Positions 32,692 to 45,169 of a DNA stretch of 64,000 nucleotides are shown here, piece by piece (position 1 is the first letter of the stretch; each line of letters opens with the position of its first letter). This stretch comes from Anaeramoeba flamelloides (taxonomy: Eukaryota; Metamonada; Anaeramoebidae), in assembly GCA_027625915.1 (NCBI GenBank), contig JANTQA010000048.1, forward strand, positions 2,418,001 through 2,482,000, read 5' to 3'. The translations under genes and the position numbers were made by a program. A model generated the notes under the pieces. That model worked only from the letters and a program-made list of their open reading frames with translations, made no database searches and was not told the DNA's origin.

Positions 32692-35600
32692 ATGAAAACT
32701 TTCAAAATTGTGCTTTTAGGAGAAGGCCGTGTTGGTAAAACAAGTCTTTTTAATAAATTTATTCATAACCAATTTGATCCTTCTGAAGTAACCACAATCC
32801 AGGCACAATATCTAGAAAAAGAACTTGTCGTTGAGAACCAAAAAGTCAACCTTTCAATCTGGGTAAAACTCCTTTTAATTAACAAAAAAACAAATACAAA
32901 TCCAAAAAAGAACAAAAGAACAATAGAACCAAAGTGCAACCCTAAAAATCTTACTAATATTTTAAAAAACAAATCTTTTCTTAAATACTCTTTATTTGGT
33001 AAAAACAAACAAACAAAAGGATACTGCAGGTCAAGAAAAATTCAGAGCACTAAGCCCAATTTTTTATCGAAAAGCCAATGGTAAGTTTCACAATACTTTT
33101 TGTTACCTTTTTTTTTAGATTTCTTTTTCAAAATTAAAATTCAACAAGTCAAGGGTTTCGAAAAAGTGTTACCAGAAATTATTACTAAAGGCCTAAAAAT
33201 AGATTTGATGAAGTTTTTCATCTCTTTTATCGGATATTTTTAAAACTTTTTCGTCAGACTTTTTTAAAATGACACTAAACACCTCGTTGTGACGATTTTT
33301 CACAAATCCCTCACAAGTCTTTTTTCTTTTTTTTTTTTTTTTTTTCTTCTTTTCAAAATCTTTTCATCCCAAAACTTGCTTTGGCTCATACAATATTTTT
33401 TGTTTCCTATTTAAATGCTTAATAATATTTACAAAAATAATCCCTTTTTTATTTTTACTTCAAATATCTTTTGTATGTTAATTTAAATATAGGTGCATTA
33501 TTGGTTTATGACACAACTGACTCTTCAACACTGGATCGTGTCGAAGATTGGATCGCTGAGCTAAGGAATATTTTAGGTGATAATGTTGAAATTGTAATTG
33601 TTGGAAACAAATATGATCTTAAAAAAAAACAACAAGTAGACGAAGAAAAAGCACTTGAGTAATATATTTTTTATTCCTTTTTTTTTTTTTCTGTTTTTGT
33701 CTCCTCTTCTTCTTTGCAAAAGAAATTAGAAATTCTCTAAATTTTTTTCAAAACACAACAACAAAAAAACCATCAAAACAACGAAACAATTTTTTTAACA
33801 AATTTAAAAGAATTACAAAATCTGTAAATGGAGAACATTTTTTTTCATCAGCTAAAACTGGGAAAAATGTTAATGAAGCTTTTCAAGAATTAACAAAGAG
33901 TAAATTTTTATCTTTAAATTTCTTTTTTTTTTTTTTTTTTTTTTTTTTTCTTTTCTAATTCACAAAAAAGAAAATTCTTTTTACTTTACACCTTCTTTCT
34001 CTCATAAAATCAAAATCTGTACTTTTTATTTTTTTGAACAAAAAACTGAAAGAGAAATGAATTAAATCTAAATCCCAAAATGTTTGGCTTACTTGAAAAA
34101 AATACTAATACAAAATTCTTAATTAATTGGGTGATTTGTTTGTCATCATCAAGAGAACATCTAAAAATAAAAATATAATAAAAATTATTCAAAACTTTTG
34201 ATGTTTTGTTTAAATTATAGTAGCGAAAAAAATACCGTACATGAAAAAAATCCAGTAAAAAAATTTTGATTGTGAATATTATGGGAAATTGTAGTGTAAT
34301 TTCGTTTATTTGAAATCAAATCCTTTTTTTAAGAATCAAACTTTTTTGTAAAATTATAACTCACCCACTTATTAGAATGATGATTAATTAAATTAAACTT
34401 GTTCCAAACGATATTCAATGAAAAAAAAAAACAAGAATAAAAATTATCATTTTCCAAATTCTATCAAGCCCCAATAAAAACTCTATTGTTTTTCAAAAAA
34501 AGTTGATCTACTTATGCTATCAAATAATTACCTGAGTGTCCTATAGACACCTTACTTTAATGAAATTTAGGTAGGTTTATTACTGAATTCATAATACAAT
34601 TTGGTAATTTATAAAAAGGATTTGATTGAAAATATTAGTAATTACACAACAATTTTACAAATATTCACAATTAAAAATCTTGTCAGGGATTATTTTCACT
34701 GCTAAACAGAATTTTTTGTTTTAATAAATGCAAATAAAAATAAAAATTATCCAAAACCTTCACAACTTTGTTTGTATCAACAAGACTGGTTTGTTTAGAT
34801 AAATGCAAAAAATTAAAAGAATTAAAATTGGATCTGATTTTGTTACTATCCTCAAAAAACAAGGACTACGTTCCCACCCAGGAGGGTGTTGGGTTATTGT
34901 GATATTTTTCTTTCACTTCTCAAAAAGCATTTTCATTCTGAAGAAATTGGATAAAAAAAAGTACCAATTTTGCAAGTTAAAATCAACACAAACAAAAAAA
35001 AACAAAATATTTCTGAATGGATTCTTTGTAATAAAATTTACTTTAAGGTATTTTCAAGTGCAAGTTTAAATTTGAGAACATTTCAAACATCTAAAAGCAA
35101 ATTTAAAAAATATCTAGAACAGTTATGGGAATTATTGTGTTTATAGATTTGAAATGGAAATTATGAAATTTTAAAATCAAATTTTAGCAGGATCAAAAGG
35201 AGAAAGGTGAAAATTGTTTGAATTGTGAAAATAATTTCCCATTTTTTGTTAAAGAAATTCTCAGTGGATAAATTTAAATGTGATTATGGAACTCTTTCAA
35301 GACGGTTTTTTTCAACAATTTCACTGTTTTCACCTGAAAGGGTAGTCCTTAATTACGAGTTATTGAAAAAATTATTTTACGATCTAGTAGATCAAATAAT
35401 GAAAATTTTTTAGACTGCTTTTTTATATACTGTAATTTTCCAATTAATAAAGGAACAATTTCAATAATATCATTTTCCCCAACAAGGTATGACTCAAAAG
35501 TTTTAAAAAGCATCCCATCAAAAGGCAACAGACTTCAGTTGGACTATTTTTAGGTTCTTATTTAAAATTTTATGGTCACACTTTTTGAAAACTAAACGAT

Positions 35601-36587
35601 CAATTTTGCTAAAATAATATTTCATTACATTTTGTCGAACAAACAAAAAGATCTTCAAAAATCAATTAAAAACGAAAATTTTCTCATTAATTTCTTCTCA
35701 TCCTTCTTTTTGTAGAATCTTTGGATTAAAATTCAATTTTTTTAAATCAAAATTTAACAGTACATAAATTTCTTGATTTTCAAAAAAATCAAAATGTTAA
35801 AAAAAAATTTGGGGTACTTTTATTGGAATGTCTCGTGCAAAAGTTCTCAATTTCTTTAGAAAATTAAAATTGTTGACAAGAAGATTTTTTTATTGTAAAT
35901 ATATTTATTTAAAAAGAAAAAACAAAGTTTACAGTTTTCTTAATGATAATTTGGAGTTTCAAACATTTTTTTTTTATTTTTCAAATTTAGTTTGTTTAAA
36001 AAAAAAGAAAAGAAGAAAAAAAAAAAAAAAACAATAAATTTGATGAAATTACAAAAAATGATCAGATTTAAAAATTGAAAATATATTTTGAGAAGAATAA
36101 TGAATTAAACTCATAGAATAGGTTCTATTTCTTCAATAAAACTGGACCCCTTTGACTGAAAAAGGGTTTTGTTTAAAACTGCCTATGCTAATTAATAATC
36201 GTGAAAACTATTATTTTACACTTAAATTTCGAGAAAGAAAAATAAGTATAAGTGCATTTAGAATGTAATTTACACTTCATCTACCAATAATAATAATAAC
36301 ATAGAATTTATTTTCTTATTTTTGTTTTCTGATTCTGATAAATATTTTTAAAAAAAAAAATAAAACGAAACTATTTTAATATTAAAAAATAATAATAAAG
36401 TACTAATTCTTTTTTTTATATCTTCTTTTTTAATAACTAATTTCTAATATTTATTAAAAAATTTTTTTTAATAGAAATGATAAAATCTTCTAAGAATAAA
36501 AAATCAAAAATTAAACAAAAAAAAAGCAGAAGGGATTTTAAAATAGTTAAACAAGAAGAAAAGAAAAAAGAGGGTGGTTGCTGTTAA
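32692..36587 (+). CDS. RAB21: Rab21-like small GTPase, 5 exons, 199 aa
   Basis: Exons are 32692-32862, 33020-33080, 33493-33658, 33811-33899 and 36475-36587, 600 nt with TAA. Donors are GTAAAA, GTAAGT, GTAATA and GTAAAT. It is a Rab of the Rab5/21 branch, expected on early endosomes and in phagocytic and integrin traffic. The P-loop is GEGRVGKTS (10-18). Switch I is VTTIQAQY (33-40), followed by KVNLSIWDTAGQE (51-63), very close to Rab21. The guanine motif is NKYD (116-119), with SAK at 146-148. The tail is Lys-rich and ends GGCC, a double-cysteine geranylgeranylation signal. The ATG at 32692 is chosen because it starts the conserved MKTFKIVLLGEG block; an open frame upstream lacks an ATG. 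Subfamily is by recalled alignment. Confidence 0.92.
34863..35348 (-). mobile_element. Family E MITE, copy 2 (486 bp), inside the Rab21-like intron
   Basis: Starts GGACTACGTTCCCACC and ends CACCTGAAAGGGTAGTCC. It is followed by TTAA (35349-35352) but preceded by ACAA, so one target copy has drifted. Orientation is opposite to copy 1: GATTCTTTG and CAAGTGCAAGTTTAAATTTG match copy 1 on the minus strand. Confidence 0.7.
35820..36175 (+). repeat. Family I repeat, copy 1
   Basis: Begins near GTCTCGTGCAAAAGTTCTCA. It contains an A-rich tract and the block ATAAAACTGGACCCCTTTGA. It matches 38290-38660 in the same orientation, and a third weaker copy is at 37300-37560. Confidence 0.65.
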
Positions 36588-38117
36588 ACATCATTTTTTT
36601 AAAAAAAAAATAATTTATAAAATAAAGAAAATATATTATTTTATATTAACATTTATAATTTATAAAAATCAATAAAACAAAAAAGACAACCAAAAATTCA
36701 TTTACATTTTTTAAATATTTATCTGAATAATTTAAATGTTTACTATTATTTTATTGATTACTTTTTTTTTTATAAAAATATTAATAATAATAATTTAATA
36801 CCCAAACAATTTTTCAAAAGAAAAAAAAAATGTCAACAGAAACCAATTTAACTTTGTGTAAAAAAATAAGCAAGAAAGATAAAAGTGGCTCAAAAAATAA
36901 ATAATTTTTAATTAAACTATAATTATTTTACTATTTTTGAATTTTTTTTTTTTTCTATTATGAAGAAAATGATATCAAAAGAAAGTTCAAATTATCATTG
37001 AAAAAAATAAAAACCAGTCACAAATTTAACAAACATTAATTGTTGCAAATCGAAATTCTCTTATATCTATATGTTTCTTCATTATTATCTAAACACCATT
37101 TCAAAAATTATGACTCACCTGAAATAATAAATTGAATAATATATATATATATCCCTTAGTAATTAAGAACAACAAATAATTAAACCTGATTTGTAATTAA
37201 CTTTTAAATAATTCCTAAACATATAAAAACCTGATATTTTAAAAATTAAAAAAATAAAAACCACAAACTTAAAAAAAAGTGAGTCACAATTTTAGAAATG
37301 AGAATTATCGATTTTTTATTACTCAACTTTCACTGAAAAAAAGTTTAACAAGAAGATTTTTTGCTAATAATTCAATTCATTTGAAAAGATATTACATAGT
37401 CGAAATTTTCTTAGTAATTATTTGTCTTTTCATAGATCTTTTTTTTTACCACATGATCTTTTGCAAAAAAAGGATCAAAAAAAATAAAAAAAAGAAAAAG
37501 AAAAACTAAAATTTGCAAAATTAAAAAAAATGTTTCTGATCCAAAAATTTAAAAATATTTTTTTGAGAAAAATACTGGTATAAACCCTAAAAACAAAATC
37601 CATCAACATTATAAAGTGAGTAAAACTTTTTGAAATCTAGTTTAAAAATAAATAAAAATTATTATAGAAGATTTAGATCATTTTTAGGGAATTAACAACT
37701 TGTAGAAAATAATGGTAAAATCTAGTTATTATAATAAAAAAAATAATATTTCAATTAAATATTAAGAAATATTAATTGTTGAAAGATTATTTTTATAAAA
37801 ATAAAATATATATTATTTTGATTCTTACTAATAGTAGATAATAGATTTATTGCTAAATCTTTAATAATTTTCTAAATTTTTATTCAGGGGTTCATCAAAC
37901 AAGTACCAGAAAGAGTAATCAAATCCTGTGGTGTGTATATCTTATCCCAAATTCAGAATTGTTGAGAAAAACTAAGGATTTAACTTAATTCTCTTAAATT
38001 CTCGGGAAATATAGTGAAAATAGACTCATTTTTTAGCTTAAAAGGTGAAAAAAAAAAAACTAAGTGTAGTTTTCTCGTGATTTTATTTTTTCTCATAAAA
38101 TAAACTCCATTTAACTC

Positions 38118-38660
38118 AAAGGGGCCCAGCCAAAAATGAAAAAGTCACTTTATTTTTAAGAATCAACCAAACTTAGATTGTTTAGAAATACTAGAAATAA
38201 TAAACTTCTTATAAGAGTCCATAATTATAAAAGAAACCCCTGAACAAACCATAAATTTCAATAAAAAATAAATGTTAAAAGATTTTTTGGGCCCCATTCA
38301 TTGTAACGTCTCGTGCAAAATTCTCAATTTCTTTAGGAAATTAAAATCGTTGACAATAATATTTTTTACTTGTAAATGTATGAATTTTAAAAGAACATAC
38401 AAAGCCTAAGTTTTCTTAAGGTTTATTTCGTTTTTCAAACATTTTTTTTTCAAAGTTAATTTTTAAAAAAAAAATAAAAAAGAAAAGAAAAAAAAAAAAA
38501 AAAAAAAAAAAAAAGCAAAAAACAAAAAAAACAAAATTTTACAATATGAGAAAAAATGATTTTGATCTAAAAATTGATTATTTTAGTTTGATAAGAGTAA
38601 TGAATTAAACTCAGAGAATGTCTTCCATTTCTTTAATAAAACTGGCCCCCCTTGACTGAA
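38118..38660 (+). mobile_element. Family I element with short GGGGCCC-type inverted ends
   Basis: The left end near 38118 reads TCAAAGGGGCCCAGC; the right end read on the minus strand is TCAAGGGGGGCCAGT, an imperfect ~15-base inverted repeat. The G/C-rich ends stand out in this background. The interior matches 35820-36175. Confidence 0.5.
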
Positions 38661-38814
38661 AAAGAGTTTATATTGATTTTTCAAATAAAAAGATATCTCA
38701 AAAAAATCTAAGAGTGTTTTTTTTTTTCATATTTTTAGTTTCTCTTCTGAAAATTTATTTAATTTTCTCATAAAAATACAAATAAAAAAAAAACTTAATA
38801 ACACAATTAAATAA

Positions 38815-39140
38815 TTAGAAAAAAATCGATAAAATCTTTGATTTTACTCAATTCTTTTAAATTCTGGAAAATTTCACATGTATTTTTTTTAATTTAAAAA
38901 AAAATAATAAAAATCAAAGATTTGACCCTATTCCATAATCTAAAAAAACCTAAAGAAATATGTCAATATGTGCCTAACTTTTCATAAATTCAAGAAAATC
39001 GGATAAAATCAAAGATTTTACTCTATTGTTTTGAATTCTTGTAAAGCTAACCTCCTTTTTTTATTCAATTTGAGAAATACCCAGAAAATTTAGAAAATTT
39101 TTGGTTTATTTCACATATTAAAAACAATCAACAGCTAAAA
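38815..39140. repeat. Family B palindromic units
   Basis: Contains AAATCTTTGATTTTACTCAA, ATAAAATCAAAGATTTTACT and the second-palindrome block around AATTTTTGGTTTATTTC. The sequence is more worn than at 55486. Confidence 0.55.
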
Positions 39141-39879
39141 AGAGGAATTACAACTATTTCCTTATATAATAATAAGATAAAAAATTATCTAGATTTATTT
39201 GTATAAAATAGTTTTATAAAATCTTTATTTCAAATTTAAATTAAAATTAAAGTAAAAAAAAAATGATTATGTGCCACTACTACCCAAAAAATACTAAAAA
39301 TTGAAAACTGATCAAATACCTTCCATTAAAAAAATTAAAAAAAACAAAATGAAAAAATTAAAATAAATAAAGTTTCAATTTAACTTTTTCTTGTAAACAT
39401 TTTTTGCCAAAATAATTGAATCCAAAGTTGAAATTATGTATATTTTTATATACAATATTTTATTTTAACTCGTTTATTAAAACAAATTCGAAATTATTGG
39501 AATTTTATTTTCTCAAAAGGGGCTAATTTGGTCCTCAAATGTTTTTTTTTTAGTTTAAAATGGTAAAATCAAAAAAAAAATAATAAAAAAGACAAACTCC
39601 CTGTAAAAATATTCTAATTTAATATATTAACTTATTCTTTGATTTCAGAATTTTGTCATCCCCAATTTTAAAAAAAAAAAATCAAAAAGTGCACACTAAT
39701 TTCAAAAAATATTTTCGATATTCAAAAGTTGAGAGTGTTTTTATTCTAAAAAAATTATCCCTGTGGTTAATTGAATTAAGTTATAAGGCTAGATTTCGAA
39801 AAATATTAATCAGAAAAAAATAGTGCTTAATTTTATTAAGGGTGTATTAAGAGAGAATACTATCTTTCGTGACTAGATT

Positions 39880-40440
39880 GTTGTTAAATCAAGGACTATG
39901 TTATTGTTAGTCATTGGTATCGCAATATTATTTATTTGCAAACTGTTGTCTTCCCATGAAAAATGTCCAATCCTTTGATTTATGTTAAAGTTTAAGTGAA
40001 AATTTATCTACGTATTAAAATAATTTATTTTTTTATCATTTTTTTTATTTTATATACGTATTTGCCACAGATTAATAATTACGATTCTGACTAATTTATG
40101 GGAGAAATTATTGGATTTTCCTGGGTTATTAGTATTAAAGTATGGATAGCTGGCTTAAATGAAAAATTAATTATTAAAAATATTTATAGAGTGTATTTCT
40201 AGGGTCTTCTTGCTCTATGATTTTTCGAGTAGAACAAAAAAAAACACATAAAATCACAATTATTAACACCCAATAAAATATTATTTTTATCTGTGGATAA
40301 AGGATAGTGTCGGTCTTAAACAAGAAATAAAGATTTAAAAACAATTAATACAATAACCCCAAGATTGTTAAGAAATCGGATGTTGATGGTATATGTGATA
40401 AATACAAAATTCAATAGGAAGGCCTAACATGAAAAAAGTC
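39880..40440 (-). pseudogene. Degenerate coding-like relic with a membrane segment, unidentified
   Basis: Minus-strand stretches have protein-like composition. Near 40170-40330 one encodes a hydrophobic helix WVLIIVILCVFF followed by a charged tail with EQEDPRNTLYKYF. Near 40050-40120 there is NNPGKSNNFSHKLVRI. Near 39884-40010 there is QRIGHFSWEDNSLQINNIAI. They are not in one continuous frame, no splice sites join them, and the whole looks broken and old. It could be a decayed host membrane protein or a mobile-element gene; I cannot name a family. Confidence 0.3.
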
Positions 40441-41806
40441 TATTTTATCAAAATCACAAATTTTACAAGTATTAACGTTTAGAGAATAATTAATTTTGAA
40501 TTGAAAAAAAAATAATCGATTTTATTTTGAAATAAACACATTTGTTATAAATAGAAAAAATTTTTTAAACAATCGGAAATAAAAAATAACAAAAAATTGA
40601 TTTTTTTGAATATTTATTAATGAGATTCCAGATAATTTTTTTTTTGTTTGTATTTTTGTAATTTAGATCAAGTTATATTTTTTTTCTTATTTATATTTTT
40701 CGAATTGAAATGCTAGTATTTTTTTTTTTTTTTTGTTAAATCTATTTTGTGTATTGGGTTCCTATGAATTAATTTGTTTTTGTGATAAAGATTTTTTTAA
40801 TTAAAACAATGTGAATTAAATTTTTTTTTTGTTTGTGTGTTTTCAACTTAAAAAAGGGATTTACATCATAATTTGAATAATTGTTTCAAAAAAAAATCTC
40901 TAAATTTTGTATTTTTGAATTACACTCATATAACAAACATTATTATCTATAATAATTTTGAAAAAGGATTACAAGTTTATTTAGAGATTAATGGGAATTG
41001 AAAAAAAAATGAAAATTTTCATTAATATTTTTTTCATTTTTAATTGTAAAATTTTTGACATTTTTCTTTGATTTGGTTGAGAGATTAATTTGAATCTATT
41101 TTTTTAATAGTCTAAAAAGAATCAAATTATTTCAATTTTAAAATAGCACAAAATATTTCTATCAAAAGATATTGCTAAATTAAATTGAAAAAATTATTTT
41201 TTTTTTCTGTTTTATTAATATTTTTTATGATTTTATTTTTACCAATGTTGAGTTTTAATGTATTTTCCCTGTTGTTTTCTCCAAAATTGTTTTAACATTT
41301 ATTATTTTTTCTTACTTAATGTTCAATCTAAAGTTCATTCATTGTAACTTATTTCAATAAAAATATACCCGAAAAAAATGTATTTTTTTCAAAAGTCGGT
41401 AATTTTGAAAAAAGGATATTCAGATCTTAATGAGCTTAATATCTATCTCTTCTTAATTACATAAAATTATGATAACTTTGAAAAAATAATTTATAAAAGT
41501 TGTATAACTTGTTTCCAATCTGTATTTTTGTCAAACTTTAATTTTCAGAAAGCGTTTTTTCCTTGTAGTGTATTGTCACACTATCATTTTTGGTTTGTTT
41601 ATCACGCCTTAATTATGAAGAAAATCCATGGTAATTACTACACCCTAAACTCAATAATTTTATTTTTTTCATACTAGGGTCTTCTTGAAAGGGTCGTAAG
41701 GAAAGAAAAAATAAAAATGAAAAGTTTATCTTTTTTTTTTTTATTGCCTTTTCACTAACAACTTAAAGTTTAATATGATTAAAAGGTGAACCATCTAATT
41801 TAGAGT

Positions 41807-42715
41807 TTAATTAATATTTTGGGTTAAAAAATCTAATTCTGGGTTCTGCAAATGTTCTTCAAAATCAACAATTTGTCGAAATTTTTCTTCTGATAAAAAT
41901 TTTTTGAATTTTTCAACAAGAGCTTCGTGGTCTCCGATTTGGAACTGACAATTTTTTAAAAATTTAGAGTTTTTGTTTTTTCCTTGTTCTTGGACTTTTT
42001 CTTCTTCTTCTTCAATAACTAAAACATCTTTTTCATTTTCTTCAGAAGAAAGTTCCTCAATTCCTTGTTGGAAATTCTTTTGGGATAAGGAGCTCACTTT
42101 CACATTGATCCATTTTGAGCGGTAGCAATAAGCCTTTCAAGTTGAGAAAATTTATCCAATTTTTTAATGAAAAATTATAAAGATCGTGAATAAAGCAAAA
42201 CAAGATGAAGAAAAAAAGATAAAAAATTAAAAAATAAAAAAAAGAAATTAGCAAGATGTGTTTCGAGGAAAAAAAAAAAAAAAAAAAAGTAAAAAAAGGA
42301 AAAGGCTAACTTTAAATGCAATTTGCTCTTTCCCTTTTTTAAGTTTTTGGTCGTCTATAATTAAGACAACAGATGTTTTTGTCATTTTGTTGATCGTTTC
42401 TCCGATTTTTTTAATGGGCGAAGGAAGATCTTGTGAATTATTATCAGACGATGAATGGTAAACGCCAATTATTGATAAATGGTTTGATTCACAAAAGGTT
42501 GAAACCAACGTTAAAGCTAAGTCAACATTTGAAGAGAGCGTAAATGTATTGGAATGAAACAAAGGAACACAACTAGTGATTTGGATTGTGCTTGTAGATG
42601 ATATGTTTTTGATTTTAGGTCCTAAGAGTAAACCTGTAATGGGCTCACTAAAATATTTTGTAGCATGAAGAAGAAGCTGAATGTGAGTTGAGTTGGATAA
42701 ATGAAACTGTGACAT
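41807..42715 (-). CDS. EMC8: ER membrane protein complex subunit 8/9, 2 exons, 243 aa
   Basis: Exons are 42715-42311 and 42133-41807, total 732 nt with TAA. The junction keeps the frame (Lys135, Ala136), with donor GTTAGC and acceptor TTGAAAG. EMC8/9 is the cytosolic MPN-fold subunit of the EMC, which inserts transmembrane helices in the ER. Landmarks against human EMC8 are GLLLGPK (28-34), the CVPLFHS block (49-55), NVDLALTLVSTFCE (63-76) and IGVYH (83-87). The C-terminal signature is VDFEEHLQNPELDF (224-237), like VDFDNHLDD in human. Metalloprotease JAMM residues are absent, as usual for this inactive branch. An acidic Glu-rich insertion spans about 161-187. Length is somewhat above the usual ~205. 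The intron (177 nt) includes a long T run. It cannot be told whether the gene is closer to EMC8 or EMC9. Confidence 0.88.
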
Positions 42716-43503
42716 TTAAGGGAAATTAATTAAATCTGAAAAGAAATTAGGATTAAGACAGAAATTGAAAAAAATGGAAAAAATTATCTATATTAAATTT
42801 TTTATTTTTTTGATTTTTCATCAATTCTCGTTTAATCTATGTGTCTGAAATCAATAGTTGACATGGGTTCACCCCTACCCTTCTTAGTTTACCATTTATT
42901 AGGGACTCAACATTCGATCACAAATTCACATGACATAATCACTAAATATATGTTTAAAAAAATCTATTAACATTGAGTCATATTGGTATTTTCTTCAAAT
43001 TTTATATATTATGATTTTATCACAAAGTCCAATAGAAAGCCTCATTAAATTTCTAAAATGTCATTTCTAATGGATTGTGAAAAGATCTTTGATTGTTTTC
43101 AATTAATATTTGTATTTGTTTGGGGAACTTGAAAAAATAATTTTTGTTTGATAATAGGAATGGAATACAATTAAAAAATCATTTAATTACTGAATAATTA
43201 TGATTATTAAAATAAACAATTTCACTCCCGTAAAGGTTTAACAAATCTAAAATTAAGGATATCTTATCAAAAACTGAAAAATATATTTTATTTTGAAAAA
43301 AAAAAAAGATTTATAAGGTTTAGAATAGTAACATAAGCAATTCAAATTCAAAGCAACTGCTTTTTAGTTAAAAAAAATTGAATTAATTTTTTATTTTTCT
43401 GTAACCCTTTTTTAACTTAACCTATTTTAAAAAATATCAGTTTAGGAACTTTTCTCATATATATATATATATATTCATTTTCTATTATCCATTCTACTAA
43501 TAT

Positions 43504-43505
<2 letters not shown>
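42716..43505. other. Upstream region of EMC8/9
   Basis: Expected to hold the EMC8/9 promoter. It is A+T-rich, with a TA tract at about 43458-43474. No gene was seen. Confidence 0.5.
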
Positions 43506-43536
<31 letters not shown>

Positions 43537-43547
43537 TTGGGGGGGGG
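43506..43547. repeat. T30 run followed by a run of nine G
   Basis: A pure T run of about 30, then GTT, then nine G. It is the longest G run noticed in the window. Confidence 0.85.
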
Positions 43548-43747
43548 TTAAAATATTTAACAAAATAGATTTCGTCATAACTTTCTAAATGGTTTATATG
43601 TATACATATTTATATATCTATATATATATATATAAGCTTAATTTTAAAAATAGGGGTAAATTTTTCATCTGAAAAAAATTTTCATTTTTTTTTTTTTTTA
43701 TGAATGATTATGTATCATTATAAATTGTTTAGAGATAATAACTAATA

Positions 43748-45004
43748 GAGGTTTTGATGATAACATGCTATAATTCACGATAAAGTTACAAAAATCGCAA
43801 TAATTTCAATCAAATCGCGATATATCAGAAAATCGCGATATTCAATATTATCATGATAATATAACAAATCACGATAATTATTAAAAAATCGTAATAAATG
43901 CCAAAATATCGCGATTAAAAAGTAATGGCGATATAATAGTTGATGGGTTTTTGGGTTAATTGAGAAATATTTTTATAAAAAAATTTTTTTTGATCAAAAA
44001 ATAGCTTAGGTGAGAAAAAAGTTATTATTTGAAAAAACAACAAAAAAGATACTTGATCCAATCAAGGATCAGATCAAAGAGTTTTATTGTGTTTTCATTT
44101 CATTTGGTTGAAAAACCTATCGATCTTTTAAGATCAACAACAATAAGAACTAAAGAGAAATAAATATTTTTTTGGTTAATCGTGGTGTTGTAAATTGAGT
44201 TGAATAAAAGACCTTCTAAAACAATCAACCCTTTATCTGTTCTTTAAAGAATGTGATCTTAGGTTAGAATATTTTCATTTTTTCTCAGCAAGCTAAAAGT
44301 AGTTGGATAACTCTTCAAAAGATTTCACAACATCCTTGCTAGATGATCACCAATTATTAAGGTTTTTTATACAATATGTGTCTTCTTCTTCTTTTTTTTC
44401 TTTGAGAATCTTTGTTTTGGAAAGAAAACACAATTAGAGGCTTAGTGGTTTTTGTTTGATCGATCACTAAAAAGAATGAAAATTATTCTTTATTCTTTTT
44501 GGCTATTTACAAATGGTGAAGGTAACAACTCCATTTTAAGAAAACACACATATTTTATATTCAAGTGTATTGTTGAAATGGGTAATTATTAGTTTGATCA
44601 TAAAATTTGTTTGAGATAATATATTTTGATAAAAAAAAAAAAAATGAAAAGAATAAAATTTTTTTCCACAACAAACCAAACTCATTCCCTTTATAAAAGT
44701 TTTCTGTCTTTCAAAACTTTCAAACACTTGAAGACAGTTCAGAACCCTTACAAACACTTTCTGGCATTATTAAAGGGAAAGTGTTGTAAAAGTATCAAGG
44801 CTTTGTAAAAGTCAAGAGATTTTTTTTAAGATGATTTCAAAAAAATAATTTTTCATTTTTTCGCGATAATATGAATATCGCTATAATGTTGTTTATCGCG
44901 ATTTTATGATTTTTCGCGATAAAGTTGGACTCATCGCGATTTTTTTAATACTATTGCGATTTTATTGTTAATATCAGTATAATATATGTTATCATCAAAA
45001 CCTC
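43748..45004. mobile_element. 1.26-kb element with TCGCGAT arrays in its inverted ends
   Basis: Left end GAGGTTTTGATGATAACAT at 43748; right end ATGTTATCATCAAAACCTC at 45004, an exact 19-base inverted repeat. Both sides are bordered by TA, compatible with a TA target duplication. Inside each end, about 180 bases carry clustered copies of the palindrome-containing motif TCGCGAT: three exact on the left and four on the right, plus single-base variants such as TCACGAT, TCGCAAT and TCGCTAT. The middle (about 44000-44850) has no recognised protein. Arrays of this kind in DNA transposons typically bind the transposase. The element is probably non-autonomous. Confidence 0.8.
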
Positions 45005-45169
45005 TAATATATATTTATAAATGAAAATATAGTGTAATCATTTTTTTTTCTGAAAAATAATTGAAAAAAGAAAATAATAATAATATAGTTTATACCGAAT
45101 TTCGAAATTTGATTTATCTATAAACATCAAAATTTGATATCAAACAAAATTACTGGTTATTTTGAATAT

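Larger units (their letters stand above)
33900..36474 (+). other. 2.6-kb intron 4 of the Rab21-like gene
   Basis: Begins GTAAAT and ends TTTTAATAG. It contains family E copy 2 (34863-35348) and a family I copy (35820-36175), plus a T run of about 28 bases (33923-33950). The other three introns are only 157, 412 and 152 nt. Confidence 0.8.
36588..41806. other. Repeat-rich intergenic region between Rab21-like and EMC8/9
   Basis: Holds family I copies (37300-37560 and 38118-38660), family B palindromes (38815-39140), a long A run (about 38488-38513) and a degenerate coding-like patch (39880-40440). A 24-codon frame at 36830-36904 is discussed under rejected items. Otherwise no gene is visible. 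Confidence 0.5.

Noticed and set aside
36830-36904. 24-codon frame MSTETNLTLCKKISKKDKSG... after the Rab21-like gene
   Set aside because: Reasonable start context, but no donor of the usual type and no downstream exon; it cannot be supported as a gene.
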